Positions 8,824 to 17,976 of a DNA stretch of 42,974 nt are shown piece by piece; position 1 is the first letter of the stretch; the number at the start of each line of letters is the position of its first letter. A program made the translations under genes and the position numbers. The stretch lies in the NCBI GenBank assembly GCA_020249045.1, contig JADCGK010000142.1, positions 1 through 42,974 of the forward strand. The letters run 5' to 3'. A model generated the notes under the pieces. That model saw nothing but the letters and a program-made list of their open reading frames with translations, did not search any database and was not told the DNA's origin. Source of the DNA: Azospirillum sp. (lineage in GTDB: Bacteria; Pseudomonadota; Alphaproteobacteria; CACIAM-22H2).

Positions 8824-9786
8824 TCAATCGGCGGCGTAAACCGCGTCGAGATCCGCAAACGCGTGCGTGGTGTTGCAGAACTCGCATGTGAGACGCACCG
8901 CGCCGTCCGGATCGCGCAAGGTTTCGATTTCCGTGCGCGGGATCGCGCGCAACGCCCCGCGCATGCGTCCGGGGCTGCAGCGGCATTTGTGGACGAGCGC
9001 AAGCGGCCGGTAGATCGCCACCCCTTCGGCCAGAAACAGCCGGTCGACGAGCTTCCAGGGCGGCAGGTCGGGATCGACGAGTTCGGCGCCCGTCGCCGAC
9101 CCCATCAGGATCATCGCGCGGCGCCAACCCTCCTCCTCGGCGTCGCGCTTGGCGGCGTCGATGGCCTTGTCCATCCCTTCGGCCGAGCCTTGCGCGTCTT
9201 CGGGGGGCAAACGCTGGATCATCATGGCGCCCGCGCGCCAGTTCAGCACCGCCCCGTCGCCGGGCGCCGCCACGGCCGCCACGGCGACCTTGATGCCGGC
9301 CTCGAACTGCTCGGACTGGCGGAAGTAATGATGCGCGCATTCGGCCAGCGTCGAACCGTCGAGTTCGACGATGCCTTGATAGCGCTCGGCCGCCTCGCCC
9401 TGGTCGACCGTGAAGGCGAGATAACCGGCGCCGAACAGCTTCGGCACGGAAACCGGACCCTCGCCCAGCGCCTTGACGCGCGCCGCGTCGAACTGCGCGT
9501 AGCCGCGCAGATGGCCCGAGGAGGTCACGTCGGCCACGAGCATGCGCACCGGCCCGTCGCCTTTGGTCTGCAGCGTGAAAACGCCGTCGAATTTCAGCGT
9601 CGCGGCGAGCAGCGAAGCGATGGCGAGTGCCTCGGCCAGTGCCTCGGCCACGGGGCGCGGATAGGCGTGGCGGTGCAGGATCGTGTCGAGTGCCGCCCCC
9701 AGCCGCACCGCACGGCCGCGCAAAGCGGACGATTCGATCTGGAACGGCAGGACGACATCGTCTTCGGGAATGCCGGCGCGGTTCAC
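8824..9786 (-). CDS. hslO: Redox-regulated chaperone Hsp33
   Basis: C-terminal CKCSPGRMRGALRAI...LTCEFCNTTHAF (CxC...CxxC) and N-terminal Hsp33 fold sequence. Confidence 0.93.
   Translation of the reverse strand: MNRAGIPEDDVVLPFQIESSALRGRAVRLGAALDTILHRHAYPRPVAEALAEALAIASLLAATLKFDGVFTLQTKGDGPVRMLVADVTSSGHLRGYAQFDAARVKALGEGPVSVPKLFGAGYLAFTVDQGEAAERYQGIVELDGSTLAECAHHYFRQSEQFEAGIKVAVAAVAAPGDGAVLNWRAGAMMIQRLPPEDAQGSAEGMDKAIDAAKRDAEEEGWRRAMILMGSATGAELVDPDLPPWKLVDRLFLAEGVAIYRPLALVHKCRCSPGRMRGALRAIPRTEIETLRDPDGAVRLTCEFCNTTHAFADLDAVYAAD
9626..9649. repeat. Two perfect tandem copies of the 12-mer AGTGCCTCGGCC inside hslO
   Basis: 9626-9637 and 9638-9649 identical; encodes AEALAEAL on the minus strand. 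Confidence 0.85.
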
Positions 9787-9799
9787 GCGCGCTTCTCCG

Positions 9800-10735
9800 T
9801 CACGCCATGCACCAGGCGAGAATGCCCTTTTGCACGTGCAGGCGGTTTTCCGCCTCGTCCCACACGGCCGATTGCGGACCGTCGATGACGCCTTCGGTCA
9901 CCTCTTCGCCGCGATGGGCGGGCAGGCAGTGCAAGAACATCGCGTCGGCCTTGGCCATGCCCATCAGGCGTTCGTCGACGCGATAGGGAACGAGCATGTT
10001 GTGCCGCTTTTCGCGGTTTTCGCGCTCGCGCGCGTTGCCTTCCTGATCCATCGAGACCCACGTGTCGGTGACGACGGCGTCCGCACCGCGCACGGCGGCT
10101 TCGGGATCGGTCAGCAATTGGATGCGCGCGCCCTCGCGCCGCGCCCAGGCGAGCACGTCGTCGGACGGCCGCAACGGTTCGGGGCAGGCGAGGCGCAGCT
10201 CGAAGGCGAAGCGCTGGGCCGCATGGATCCAGGACGCGGCGACGTTGTTGCCGTCGCCCGCCCAAGCCACGACCTTGCCGGCGATCGAGCCCTTGCGCTC
10301 CTCGAACGTCATCACGTCGGCCATCACCTGGCACGGATGCGAACGTTCGGTCAGGCCGTTGATCACCGGCACCGAGGCATGGCGGACCATTTCGTCGAGA
10401 TGCGCGGATTTGTTGGTGCGCAGCATGATCGCGTCGCAATAGCGCGAGAGAACCCGCGCGGTGTCGGCGATGGTTTCGCCGCGGCCGAGCTGGGTGTCGT
10501 GATGGGTGAGGATCACCGCTTCGCCGCCGAGCTGGCGGATGCCGACTTCGAACGAGACCCGCGTGCGCGTCGAGGGCTTCTCGAAGATCATCGCCAGCGT
10601 CTTGCCGGCGAGCGGCTTGTCGCCGGCGCCGAGCCCGCGCTGGGCCTTGTACTTGGCGCCGAGGTCGAGGATCGCGCGCAACGCGCCGGTTTCCAGCGCG
10701 TCGAGATCCAGGAAGTGTTTGGGCGTTTTCGGCAT
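9800..10735 (-). CDS. argF: Ornithine carbamoyltransferase
   Basis: [30 protein letters not shown]...[21 protein letters not shown]...[14 protein letters not shown]...[14 protein letters not shown]. Alternative start at 10747. Confidence 0.95.
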   Translation of the reverse strand: MPKTPKHFLDLDALETGALRAILDLGAKYKAQRGLGAGDKPLAGKTLAMIFEKPSTRTRVSFEVGIRQLGGEAVILTHHDTQLGRGETIADTARVLSRYCDAIMLRTNKSAHLDEMVRHASVPVINGLTERSHPCQVMADVMTFEERKGSIAGKVVAWAGDGNNVAASWIHAAQRFAFELRLACPEPLRPSDDVLAWARREGARIQLLTDPEAAVRGADAVVTDTWVSMDQEGNARERENREKRHNMLVPYRVDERLMGMAKADAMFLHCLPAHRGEEVTEGVIDGPQSAVWDEAENRLHVQKGILAWCMA

Positions 10736-10743
10736 GGGCGTCC

Positions 10744-11949
10744 TCATCCGGCCTTGCGCGCGGCGTTTTCGGCGCGCAGGGCGGCGCACGCTTTTTCGAC
10801 CGCGTCCACCGCTTCGGCGACGTGTTTGGGTTCGGCGACCAGCGGCGCCAGGATGCGCACGACGTTGTCGCCGGCACCCGCCGTCAACAGGCCCTGGCCG
10901 CGCAGCGCCTTGACCATGTCCTGGTTCGGCACCTTGCACTTGAGGCCGAGCAGCAGGCCCATGCCGCGCGAATCCTCGAACATGTCGGGATTGCGTTGCA
11001 CGAGGCCGTGCAGCTGTTGTTTGACGTGCGAAGCGAGGGCTTCGACCTTCTCGAAGAACCCGGGGGCGAGCATCACGTCGAGCACGGCGTTGCCCGCCGC
11101 CATGGCGAGCGGGTTGCCGCCGTAGGTCGACCCGTGCGTGCCCGCGACCATGCCAGCGGCCGCTTCGGCCGTGGCGAGGCACGCGCCCACCGGAAAGCCG
11201 TTGCCCAACGCCTTGGCGACCGACATCACGTCGGGCGTCACGCCGGACCATTCGTAGGCGAAAAGCTTGCCCGTGCGGCCCATGCCGGTTTGGATTTCGT
11301 CGAAGAACAGCAGCAGGCCGTGCTTGTCGCACAACGCGCGCAAACCCTTGAGGCATTGCGGCGGTACGGGGCGCACGCCGCCCTCGCCCTGCACGGGTTC
11401 GATCAGGATGCCGGCGGTTTGCGGACCGATCGCCTTTTCGATCGCCTCGTGATCGCCGAAGGGAACCTGATCGAAGCCGTCGACCGGCGGGCCGAACCCT
11501 TCGAGATATTTCTTCTGCCCGCCGGCGGCGAGCGTGGCGAGCGTCCGGCCGTGGAACGCGCCCTCGAACGTCAGGATCCGATAGCGTTCCGGTTGGCCGC
11601 GATGGGCGTGATACTTGCGGACGACCTTGATCGCGCACTCGTTCGCCTCGGCGCCGGAATTGGCGAAGAAAACCGTGTCGGCGAAGGTCGCGGCGACCAG
11701 GCGCTCGGCCAGCTTTTGCTGCTGGGCGATCGGGAAGATGTTCGAGGTGTGCCAGACCTTGTTCATCTGCGCGCTCACCTCGGCGACCAAATGCGGGTGC
11801 GCATGGCCCAAGCCCGTGACCGCGATGCCGCAAGCGAAGTCGAGATAACGTCGGCCGTCGGTGCCCCACAGATACGGGCCTTCGCCGCGCTCGAAACCGA
11901 TTTCGGCGCGCGCATAGGTCGGCATCACGGCGGGGAAAGCGGCGGTCAC
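10744..11949 (-). CDS. argD: Acetylornithine aminotransferase (GTG start)
   Basis: [45 protein letters not shown]...[22 protein letters not shown]...[17 protein letters not shown] at 11949 preceded by GAGGAGGAAGGAG. Confidence 0.94.
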   Translation of the reverse strand: MTAAFPAVMPTYARAEIGFERGEGPYLWGTDGRRYLDFACGIAVTGLGHAHPHLVAEVSAQMNKVWHTSNIFPIAQQQKLAERLVAATFADTVFFANSGAEANECAIKVVRKYHAHRGQPERYRILTFEGAFHGRTLATLAAGGQKKYLEGFGPPVDGFDQVPFGDHEAIEKAIGPQTAGILIEPVQGEGGVRPVPPQCLKGLRALCDKHGLLLFFDEIQTGMGRTGKLFAYEWSGVTPDVMSVAKALGNGFPVGACLATAEAAAGMVAGTHGSTYGGNPLAMAAGNAVLDVMLAPGFFEKVEALASHVKQQLHGLVQRNPDMFEDSRGMGLLLGLKCKVPNQDMVKALRGQGLLTAGAGDNVVRILAPLVAEPKHVAEAVDAVEKACAALRAENAARKAG

Positions 11950-11981
11950 GATGCTACTCCTTCCTCCTCGAAAACGAACAA

Positions 11982-12000
11982 GGCGCCTTCTTTCGGCGCC
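11982..12000 (-). promoter_or_regulatory. argD leader hairpin GGCGCC-GAAAGAA-GGCGCC followed by TTGTTCGTTTTC
   Basis: 6-bp GC stem with 7-nt loop and a U-rich tract on the argD sense strand, ending 33 nt before the GTG start. Confidence 0.5.
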
Positions 12001-12010
12001 GGAAACCCCC

Positions 12011-12039
12011 AGTATCCGGGCGCTTCCCCGAACTGTCAA
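12011..12039 (-). promoter_or_regulatory. Sigma-70 type promoter TTGACA-N17-GATACT for argD
   Basis: Perfect -35 (complement 12034-12039), 17-bp spacer, 4/6 -10 (complement 12011-12016). Confidence 0.65.
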
Positions 12040-12102
12040 ATACTGCGCCCGCCGCATAGCTGAAATCTAGCTTTTGCAACAATGCCTTAGAAAATTGGCG
12101 GT

Positions 12103-12564
12103 TTAGAGATACCGCCCGTCGAGGGCGATCACCTGAAAGCCCACCAGCAAATGGGTCAGGCGGTCCTCGGTCCCCATGGGCAAAATCGCCCGCCACCAGG
12201 ACACTTCGGGGTCACGCGGGTTGTAGCGGGATTTGGGATGATGGACGAAGACCGGGGCGCGGCGGGCGACGACGTCGCGGTATCCGGCCTCCCAGATCCG
12301 CGCCAACGGCTCCTGGATTTCGGAGAGCTTGAGGCCGGTGTATTCGCGCTTGATGAGTTCGGCCGTCCAAGAGCCGAAGACGGCGAAGCGGAAATCGCCG
12401 TCGAGGACTTCGACGAGGTGCAGCCGCCCGAGCCACGGCATGAATTCCTCGAACACGAAATCCGGCCGCGCCGGGTAGGGCCGCGCGCCGCGTTTGGCGT
12501 CCCACAACGCGTGCATGTCGCGCAACCAGCCGGGCAGCTCGTCGAGTGTGGCTTCGCGCATCAT
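12103..12564 (-). CDS. PAS-domain family protein (PAS_5-like)
   Basis: MMREATLDELPGWLRDMHALWDAKRGARPYPARPDFVFEEFMPWLGRLHLVEVLDGDFRFAVFGSWTAELIKREYTGLKLSEI...WWRAILPMGTEDRLTHLLVGFQVIALDGRYL. Confidence 0.75.
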   Translation of the reverse strand: MMREATLDELPGWLRDMHALWDAKRGARPYPARPDFVFEEFMPWLGRLHLVEVLDGDFRFAVFGSWTAELIKREYTGLKLSEIQEPLARIWEAGYRDVVARRAPVFVHHPKSRYNPRDPEVSWWRAILPMGTEDRLTHLLVGFQVIALDGRYL

Positions 12565-13370
12565 GCGCGCAGCTTGTACCCGCGCGCGAACATCCGCCAG
12601 CACAAAAGTCCCAAACCCGCGTTGACCGCGAGCATGACGCACGCGCCCAAGGCGAGACCCGTATCCGTATGCCCGATGAAGCCGTAGCGGAACCCGTCGA
12701 TCATGTAGAAGAACGGGTTGAGCTGCGCGGCGAGACGCCAAGTCTCGGGCAGGCGGTCGATCGTGTAGAACGTGCCCGACAGGAAGGCGAGCGGCGTCAC
12801 GACGAAGTTGGTGACCGCGGCGATGTGGTCGAATTTCTCCGACCACACGCCGCCCGCGATCCCGAGCAACGACAGCAGCATCGACGCCATCAGGCCGTGG
12901 AACGCGATCCAACCGAACGACGTCACGTGCAGTTCGACGAACGGCACGAGGCACGCGGCGACCACGCCGCCCACGACCAATCCGCGCACGACCCCGCCGG
13001 CCGCGAACCCGATCACGAGTTCGAGCGGCGACAGCGGCGGCATCAGCGAGTCGACGATGTTGCCCTGGACCTTCGCGATGACGATCGAGGACGAGGTGTT
13101 GGCGAAGGCGTTCTGGGCCATCGCCATCATGATCAGCCCCGGCGCCAGGAATTCGACGAACGGAACGCCGCCTTTTTCCTGAACGGCGCCGCCCAGCGCC
13201 AGCGCGAACACCGCCAAAAACAGCAGCGTCGTGACGACGGGGGCCCAGATGGTCTGGGTATGGACCTTCAAAAAGCGCCGGATTTCGCGCCAAGCGAGGG
13301 TTTTGAGGCCGAGCCAATTGACGGCGCCATAGGCGCGCGGGCGCGGCGGAACGGGGGTGGTGTCGGCCAT
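12561..13370 (-). CDS. ABC-2 type transporter permease
   Basis: TLAWREIRRFLKVHTQTIWAPVVTTLLFLAVFALALG...FLAPGLIMMAMAQNAFANTSSSIVIAKVQGNIVDSLMPPLSPLELVIGF...LSGTFYTIDRLPETWRLAAQLNPFFYMIDGFRYGFIG. Confidence 0.92.
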   Translation of the reverse strand: MADTTPVPPRPRAYGAVNWLGLKTLAWREIRRFLKVHTQTIWAPVVTTLLFLAVFALALGGAVQEKGGVPFVEFLAPGLIMMAMAQNAFANTSSSIVIAKVQGNIVDSLMPPLSPLELVIGFAAGGVVRGLVVGGVVAACLVPFVELHVTSFGWIAFHGLMASMLLSLLGIAGGVWSEKFDHIAAVTNFVVTPLAFLSGTFYTIDRLPETWRLAAQLNPFFYMIDGFRYGFIGHTDTGLALGACVMLAVNAGLGLLCWRMFARGYKLRA

Positions 13371-13434
13371 CGGGCCGGCACCATAAGTCGAAGCGGGGCT
13401 TCGCGCCACAAGGCTTCCATGGCATCTAGGGGCG

Positions 13435-13971
13435 ATGCGCAAAATCCCCAAACCGCCGACGCCCGAGCGCCTGGAAAAGGCGGCGCTGGCCTATCTGGAA
13501 CGGTACGCCGCCAGCCGCGAAGGGGTACGCCGGGTTTTGATGCGCCGGGTCGAACGCGCCGCGCGCGCGGGCGTCGCGGGCCGCGAGGAGGGGGCCGCGG
13601 CCGTCGAAACCGTGCTGGAAAGGCTCGCCGCCAAGCGGCTGCTGGACGACCGGCTTTACGCCGAAGGCTTGGCCGCGTCGTTGGCGCGGCGGGGTTTGGC
13701 GCGCGGGCGCATCGCCGAACGTCTGAAGCTGAAGGGGTTGGCGCGCGAGGAAATCGCCGCGGCACTCGGGGCGGTCGACGAGACCGGGGACGACGATGCC
13801 GCGCGCGCGGCGCGCTGGGCGAAGAAAAAACGTCTGGGCCCCTACGGCGATCCGGCCAAGCGCGCGGCGCGACGCCTGCGCGACATCGCCGCCCTGGCGC
13901 GCGCGGGCTTCGAACCCGAACTCGCGCGCCGGATCGTCGACGGTCCCGCCGAGGATCAAAGCGGCTTCTGA
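13435..13971 (+). CDS. recX: RecX-family regulatory protein
   Basis: AALAYLERYAASREGVRRVLMRRVERAA...VLERLAAKRLLDDRLYAEGLAASLARRGLARGRIAERLKLKGLAREEIAAAL. Confidence 0.86.
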   Translation: MRKIPKPPTPERLEKAALAYLERYAASREGVRRVLMRRVERAARAGVAGREEGAAAVETVLERLAAKRLLDDRLYAEGLAASLARRGLARGRIAERLKLKGLAREEIAAALGAVDETGDDDAARAARWAKKKRLGPYGDPAKRAARRLRDIAALARAGFEPELARRIVDGPAEDQSGF

Positions 13972-14405
13972 TAGCGGTAGAAGATCTCGTCGCGGACCCA
14001 GCCCGCGCGTTCGTAGACCGATTGGGCGGTCTTGTTGTCCCGCGCGGTGAAAAGATCGAGCCGCCCCGCCCCGGTCTCGCGCGCGAATTCCTCGACCCGT
14101 TTCATCAACGCGGCCCCCACGCCCGCCTTGCGCAACGACGGCTCGACGAAAATGTCGTTGAGCAGCCAAATGCGCTTCATGAATCCGGTCGAGAAGGTCG
14201 GCGACAGGATCGCGAAGCCGGCGGGCGCGCCGTCCACGCGCGCGAGGAACCCGACGTAATCGCCGGCGGCGAAGCGCGCGCGCAGATAGGCGCGGCTTTC
14301 CTCGGGCATCGGTTCGCGCTTGTAGAAAACGCGGTAGCCGACGATCAGCGGCATCAGCGCGTCGATGTCGTCGAGACCGATGGGCGAGAGGACGGGACCG
14401 GTCAT
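13956..14405 (-). CDS. GNAT family N-acetyltransferase
   Basis: [28 protein letters not shown]...RIWLLNDIFVEPSLRKAGVGAALMKRVEEFARETGAGRLDLFTARDNKTAQSVYERAGW. Confidence 0.92.
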   Translation of the reverse strand: MTGPVLSPIGLDDIDALMPLIVGYRVFYKREPMPEESRAYLRARFAAGDYVGFLARVDGAPAGFAILSPTFSTGFMKRIWLLNDIFVEPSLRKAGVGAALMKRVEEFARETGAGRLDLFTARDNKTAQSVYERAGWVRDEIFYRYQKPL

Positions 14406-14791
14406 CCGGGTTTGCGGGCCGTCTTGGGTTCGCGCGACAGGCCGCGCTTTTCGAGATTGGCGAGGTAGTCGGCCATCAACGCCGCGGCGTTCTCGCCCAA
14501 TTGGCGCAGATAGTCCCAGGAGTAGATCCCGCTGTCGTGCAGGTCGTCGAACAGGATGCGGATCGCGTAATTGCCCACGGGCTCGACGCCCATGATGCCG
14601 ACATGCCGACGGCCGGGAACGATCTGCTTCTGTCCCGGCCCGTGGCCCATCACTTCGGCCGACGGGCTCTCCACGCGCAGCAATTCCGCGGGCAGCGCGA
14701 AGGTCTTGCCGTCGTCATAGTCGATCTCGAGGATCTTCTCGGCCTTCTTCAGCCGGATCTCGACGGGGCGGTGGACAACGTCGAAGCTCAT
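14402..14791 (-). CDS. DUF971 (gamma-butyrobetaine hydroxylase-like N-terminal) domain protein
   Basis: [91 protein letters not shown]. Confidence 0.88.
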   Translation of the reverse strand: MSFDVVHRPVEIRLKKAEKILEIDYDDGKTFALPAELLRVESPSAEVMGHGPGQKQIVPGRRHVGIMGVEPVGNYAIRILFDDLHDSGIYSWDYLRQLGENAAALMADYLANLEKRGLSREPKTARKPG

Positions 14792-14979
14792 GGCGCGGCG
14801 TCGAGTTTGCGCGCCTCGTCCACCAGCATGATCGGAATGCCGTCGCGGATCGGAAAGGCGAGGCCCGCGCCATCGCTGACCAATTCGGCGCGCGCGCGAT
14901 CGTAGCGCAGCGGCCCCTTGGTCACGGGGCAGACCAGGATTTCGAGCAGTTTGGGATCGACCTCGGCGCCGTCGGTCAT
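14788..14979 (-). CDS. Trm112-family protein
   Basis: [53 protein letters not shown]. Confidence 0.93.
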   Translation of the reverse strand: MTDGAEVDPKLLEILVCPVTKGPLRYDRARAELVSDGAGLAFPIRDGIPIMLVDEARKLDAAP

Positions 14980-15027
14980 GGTGGCTGTCTCCTCGCCCGC
15001 CGTTGTCGCGCGCGCGCCCTCATGCCG

Positions 15028-15696
15028 TCAATGCTTCAGGCCGCCGCCGCTTTCCGGCGCCAGGGTCCGCGCCTCGACGATGCCGATCATCGCCTTGGCG
15101 CGTTCGGCGAGCCCCGCGCTTTCCAGCAGCGTCTGCTTCTCCTCGGGCGCGAACGGGCACAGCATGGCGATGGTGTTGACCAAGCGCTCGTCGGGCGCCG
15201 TCTCGATGGTCGACCAATCCGCCTGCAACCCTTCCGCCGCGAAGAACCCGCGCAAGCCCGCGAGCAACCGTTTGCGGTCGAACCCGCCGTCCGCGGGGGT
15301 TTCGAAATCGCCTTCATAGGGCGCGAAATCCGCCTTCACGCGGCGATAGCCGCGCGCGGTCGCGATTTCCTCGCCGGCGGCGAAGCGGCACACCCCGGCG
15401 AGCGAGATCAGAAAGCGGCCGTCGTCGGTTTCCGACCACGACACGATGCGCCCCGCGCAACCGATGGGGTAGACCGGCTGGGCCGACGCGCGCGTCTCCT
15501 TGGCCAAAGGCTGGATCATGCCGATCAGCTTGTCGCGCGTGGCGAGCGCGTCTTCGACCATCGCGAGATAACGCGGCTCGAAGATGTTCAGCGGCAGCTT
15601 GCCGCGCGGCAGCAACAGCACGCCCTGAAGCGGGAAGATCGGCAGGGTGCCGGGCATATCCGCCGGCGCCAGCCGTCCGGAGACGCGTCCGGCCAT
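15028..15696 (-). CDS. LON peptidase substrate-binding (LON-N) domain protein
   Basis: LPIFPLQGVLLLPRGKLPLNIFEPRYLAMVEDALATRDKLIGMIQP...YPIGCAGRIVSWSETDDGRFLISLAGVCRF; stop/start overlap with the thioredoxin gene. Confidence 0.92.
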   Translation of the reverse strand: MAGRVSGRLAPADMPGTLPIFPLQGVLLLPRGKLPLNIFEPRYLAMVEDALATRDKLIGMIQPLAKETRASAQPVYPIGCAGRIVSWSETDDGRFLISLAGVCRFAAGEEIATARGYRRVKADFAPYEGDFETPADGGFDRKRLLAGLRGFFAAEGLQADWSTIETAPDERLVNTIAMLCPFAPEEKQTLLESAGLAERAKAMIGIVEARTLAPESGGGLKH

Positions 15697-16613
15697 CACG
15701 CGAACATCAGCGAGGACAGGCGCTTGCGGCCCTGCACCGTCAACGGATGGGTATGGCCCAGGGCGTCGAAGAACTTGACGAGCTGCGCGCGCGCGGCACC
15801 GTCGTTCCATTTGCGGTCGCGCTTGAACAACTCGAGCAGCTGGTCGATCGCCGCTTCCTGTTGGCCGCCCGCGAACAACGCCAGCGCAAGATCGAGCCGC
15901 GTTTGGTGGTCGCCGGGATCGTGGGCGAGTTTTTCGAGCATCGGCGCCACGTCGGCGCCTTGCGGGGCCTGGCGGGCGAGATCGAGCGCCGCCAACGCCG
16001 CCGCGACGTCGCCGTCGCGCTTGGCTTCGGCCGGCAACCCGTCCAGCAGCTTTTGCGCGGCATCGAGTTCGCCCAACGCCACGTAGGCCTTGGCAAGGCC
16101 GGCCGCGGCCTTCGCGTTGGCTTTGTCCTGGGCAAGGATTTGGCCGTAGAGGGCTTGCGCGGTCGGATAATCCTCGGCCGCCAACGCGGCCGCGGCCTGT
16201 TCGAGCGCCTGGTCGATCGGCGAGGGGCCCGCCGCCGCCCCGCCCAGCTTCTTCACGAAGGCGCGGATCTGGCTTTCGGGCAACGCGCCGAGAAACGCGT
16301 CGACCGGCCGGCCGCCCTTGAAGGCGAAAACCGCCGGGATCGACTGCACACGCAGCTGCGAGGCGAAATAAGGATGCTCGTCGATGTTGATCTTGACGAG
16401 TTTGACCGCCCCGTTGGCCTCCTTGACGACTTTTTCGATCGCCGGCCCGAGCTGTTTGCACGGCCCGCACCAAGGCGCCCAGAAATCGACGATGACGGGC
16501 GTCTGTTTGGACGCGACCAGGACGTCCTGCTCGAACGCGTCGTCGCTGGAATCCTTGATCAAATCGGCCGGGGCGGCGGCAGCGGCTTTACCGGCGCCGA
16601 TCAACTGGTCCAT
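15696..16613 (-). CDS. Thioredoxin with TPR-like C-terminal region (CnoX/YbbN-type)
   Basis: VIVDFWAPWCGPCKQLGPAIEKVVKEANGAVKLVKINIDEHPYFASQLRVQSIPAVFAFKGGRPVDAFLGALPESQI, then TPR-like repeats. Confidence 0.93.
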   Translation of the reverse strand: MDQLIGAGKAAAAAPADLIKDSSDDAFEQDVLVASKQTPVIVDFWAPWCGPCKQLGPAIEKVVKEANGAVKLVKINIDEHPYFASQLRVQSIPAVFAFKGGRPVDAFLGALPESQIRAFVKKLGGAAAGPSPIDQALEQAAAALAAEDYPTAQALYGQILAQDKANAKAAAGLAKAYVALGELDAAQKLLDGLPAEAKRDGDVAAALAALDLARQAPQGADVAPMLEKLAHDPGDHQTRLDLALALFAGGQQEAAIDQLLELFKRDRKWNDGAARAQLVKFFDALGHTHPLTVQGRKRLSSLMFA

Positions 16614-16683
16614 GGCGGCAACTCCTTTTTCGCCGAGGAAAATGGCGAGTCCGACGGGTCCTGGCAAGCCCCGCAGATATCCC

Positions 16684-16711
16684 TTGCTTTCGCGCGCGCC
16701 GTAACTATTAT
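16684..16711 (+). promoter_or_regulatory. Candidate tRNA-Gly promoter TTGCTT-N16-TATTAT with GC-rich discriminator
   Basis: Box positions 16684-16689 and 16706-16711; tRNA starts at 16754. Confidence 0.4.
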
Positions 16712-16753
16712 CCGCGCCCGTTTCGACGGCTGAGGCGTCCGCGACGCGAAAAC

Positions 16754-16828
16754 GCGGGAGTAGCTCAGTGGTAGAGCATCACGTTGCCAACGTGAGGGTC
16801 GAGGGTTCGAATCCCTTCTCCCGCTCCA
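16754..16828 (+). tRNA. tRNA-Gly (GCC anticodon), CCA encoded
   Basis: GCGGGAGTAGCTCAGTGGTAGAGCATCACGTTGCCAACGTGAGGGTCGAGGGTTCGAATCCCTTCTCCCGCTCCA folds as a cloverleaf; anticodon loop TTGCCAA. Confidence 0.97.
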
Positions 16829-16893
16829 GCCGCCCGAACGGTTCCCCAAATCCCGAGATTTTCTCGCGTGTTCGCGCGGGCGTCCGCGGCGCG

Positions 16894-17829
16894 CTACATC
16901 CGGTCCGGCACGGCCAGAAGCACTTGGCCCATCGGAATTTCGTCGGTGACCGGCAGCCGCGCGCCGAACTCGATCTTGTAGGTCATGTAGCCGCAATCCT
17001 TGAAGAAGCGCACCGCGTCCATCAGGCAGAGCGACTGGCGGGCCCAGTAGGACGGCTCCCACAGGAAGAAAATCTTCGGCTTGAAGCGCGCGATGGTCTT
17101 CTGCGCGCCCTGCAGGGCGTTCCACTCCTCGCCCTGCGCGAGCAGCTTGATCGCGTCCAGGCGCGGCACCGGGTTGGCCTCGACGTAGTCGTCGAGGCTC
17201 CAAACCTTCATGTCGATCGCCTTGGTCGACCGGCCCACATTGGCCGCTTGCAGCGACGCGTTGGCGAAGTTCCCGATCGTGTCGTCGTGCAGGAACAATT
17301 GGCGGGTTTCGGTCCGGCTGGAAACGGCCGCCTGGTTGAGCGTGACGTTGTCCAGGCCGTTCAAATGCATGTTGGCCTTGAGCCGGCCCAACGGATGCGG
17401 ATCGGGTTCGAAGACGTGCACGCGCCCCGTCGGCCCGACGCGGTTGGCCATGATCATCGCGTGCATGCCGATGTTCGAGCCGATGTCGAACGCGACCTGC
17501 CCCGGACGCAGCATCCGGTTCAACATCTTCGAAACGTTCGGCCGGAAAGCGCCGTAGAAATAGATGTACCATTCGAGGAAGGAATGCGTGTCGATGTTGA
17601 TCAGCATTCCGTCGTCGTAATCGATCACGGCCTTGACCGGCCGCGCGTTGCCCGGCGGGTGCAGCGCGCGCACCAATTTGTCCGTACCCTTGGGGTGGAA
17701 TCGCCGGGTGAGCCATGCGAGACCCGGCACCCAGAATGGCGGGGGGACACTGTCAACGGGCGGTGTTTTCGGGGAGTCGGCCAAAGCGGGAGTCTCGGCT
17801 AAAGGGGGGCGCATCAACGTGGAGGTCAT
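16894..17829 (-). CDS. FkbM-family methyltransferase
   Basis: VAFDIGSNIGMHAMIMANRVGPTGRVHVFEPDPHPLGRLKANMHLNGLDNVTLNQAAVSSRTETRQLF...IDMKVWSLDDYVEANPVPRLDAIKLLAQGEEWNALQGAQKTIARFKPKIFFLWEP. Alternative start 17871. Confidence 0.87.
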   Translation of the reverse strand: MTSTLMRPPLAETPALADSPKTPPVDSVPPPFWVPGLAWLTRRFHPKGTDKLVRALHPPGNARPVKAVIDYDDGMLINIDTHSFLEWYIYFYGAFRPNVSKMLNRMLRPGQVAFDIGSNIGMHAMIMANRVGPTGRVHVFEPDPHPLGRLKANMHLNGLDNVTLNQAAVSSRTETRQLFLHDDTIGNFANASLQAANVGRSTKAIDMKVWSLDDYVEANPVPRLDAIKLLAQGEEWNALQGAQKTIARFKPKIFFLWEPSYWARQSLCLMDAVRFFKDCGYMTYKIEFGARLPVTDEIPMGQVLLAVPDRM

Positions 17830-17923
17830 CGCGGGCTCCGGGACCGGGTCCGGCGGATAACGCGCCGGCAATGCCCCTATTCCACCCTCGATGGGCGAAG
17901 ACCTTTCGGTTTTGCCTCAGCTT

Positions 17924-17953
17924 TTGTCGATCCGCAACATTTCGCAGTAATAT
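17924..17953 (+). promoter_or_regulatory. Candidate promoter TTGTCG-N18-TAATAT for the NAD-GDH gene
   Basis: Located about 55-85 nt upstream of ATG 18009 in an AT-richer intergenic stretch. Confidence 0.35.
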
Positions 17954-17976
17954 GATGTCTGGGGCTGAATAAAAAC

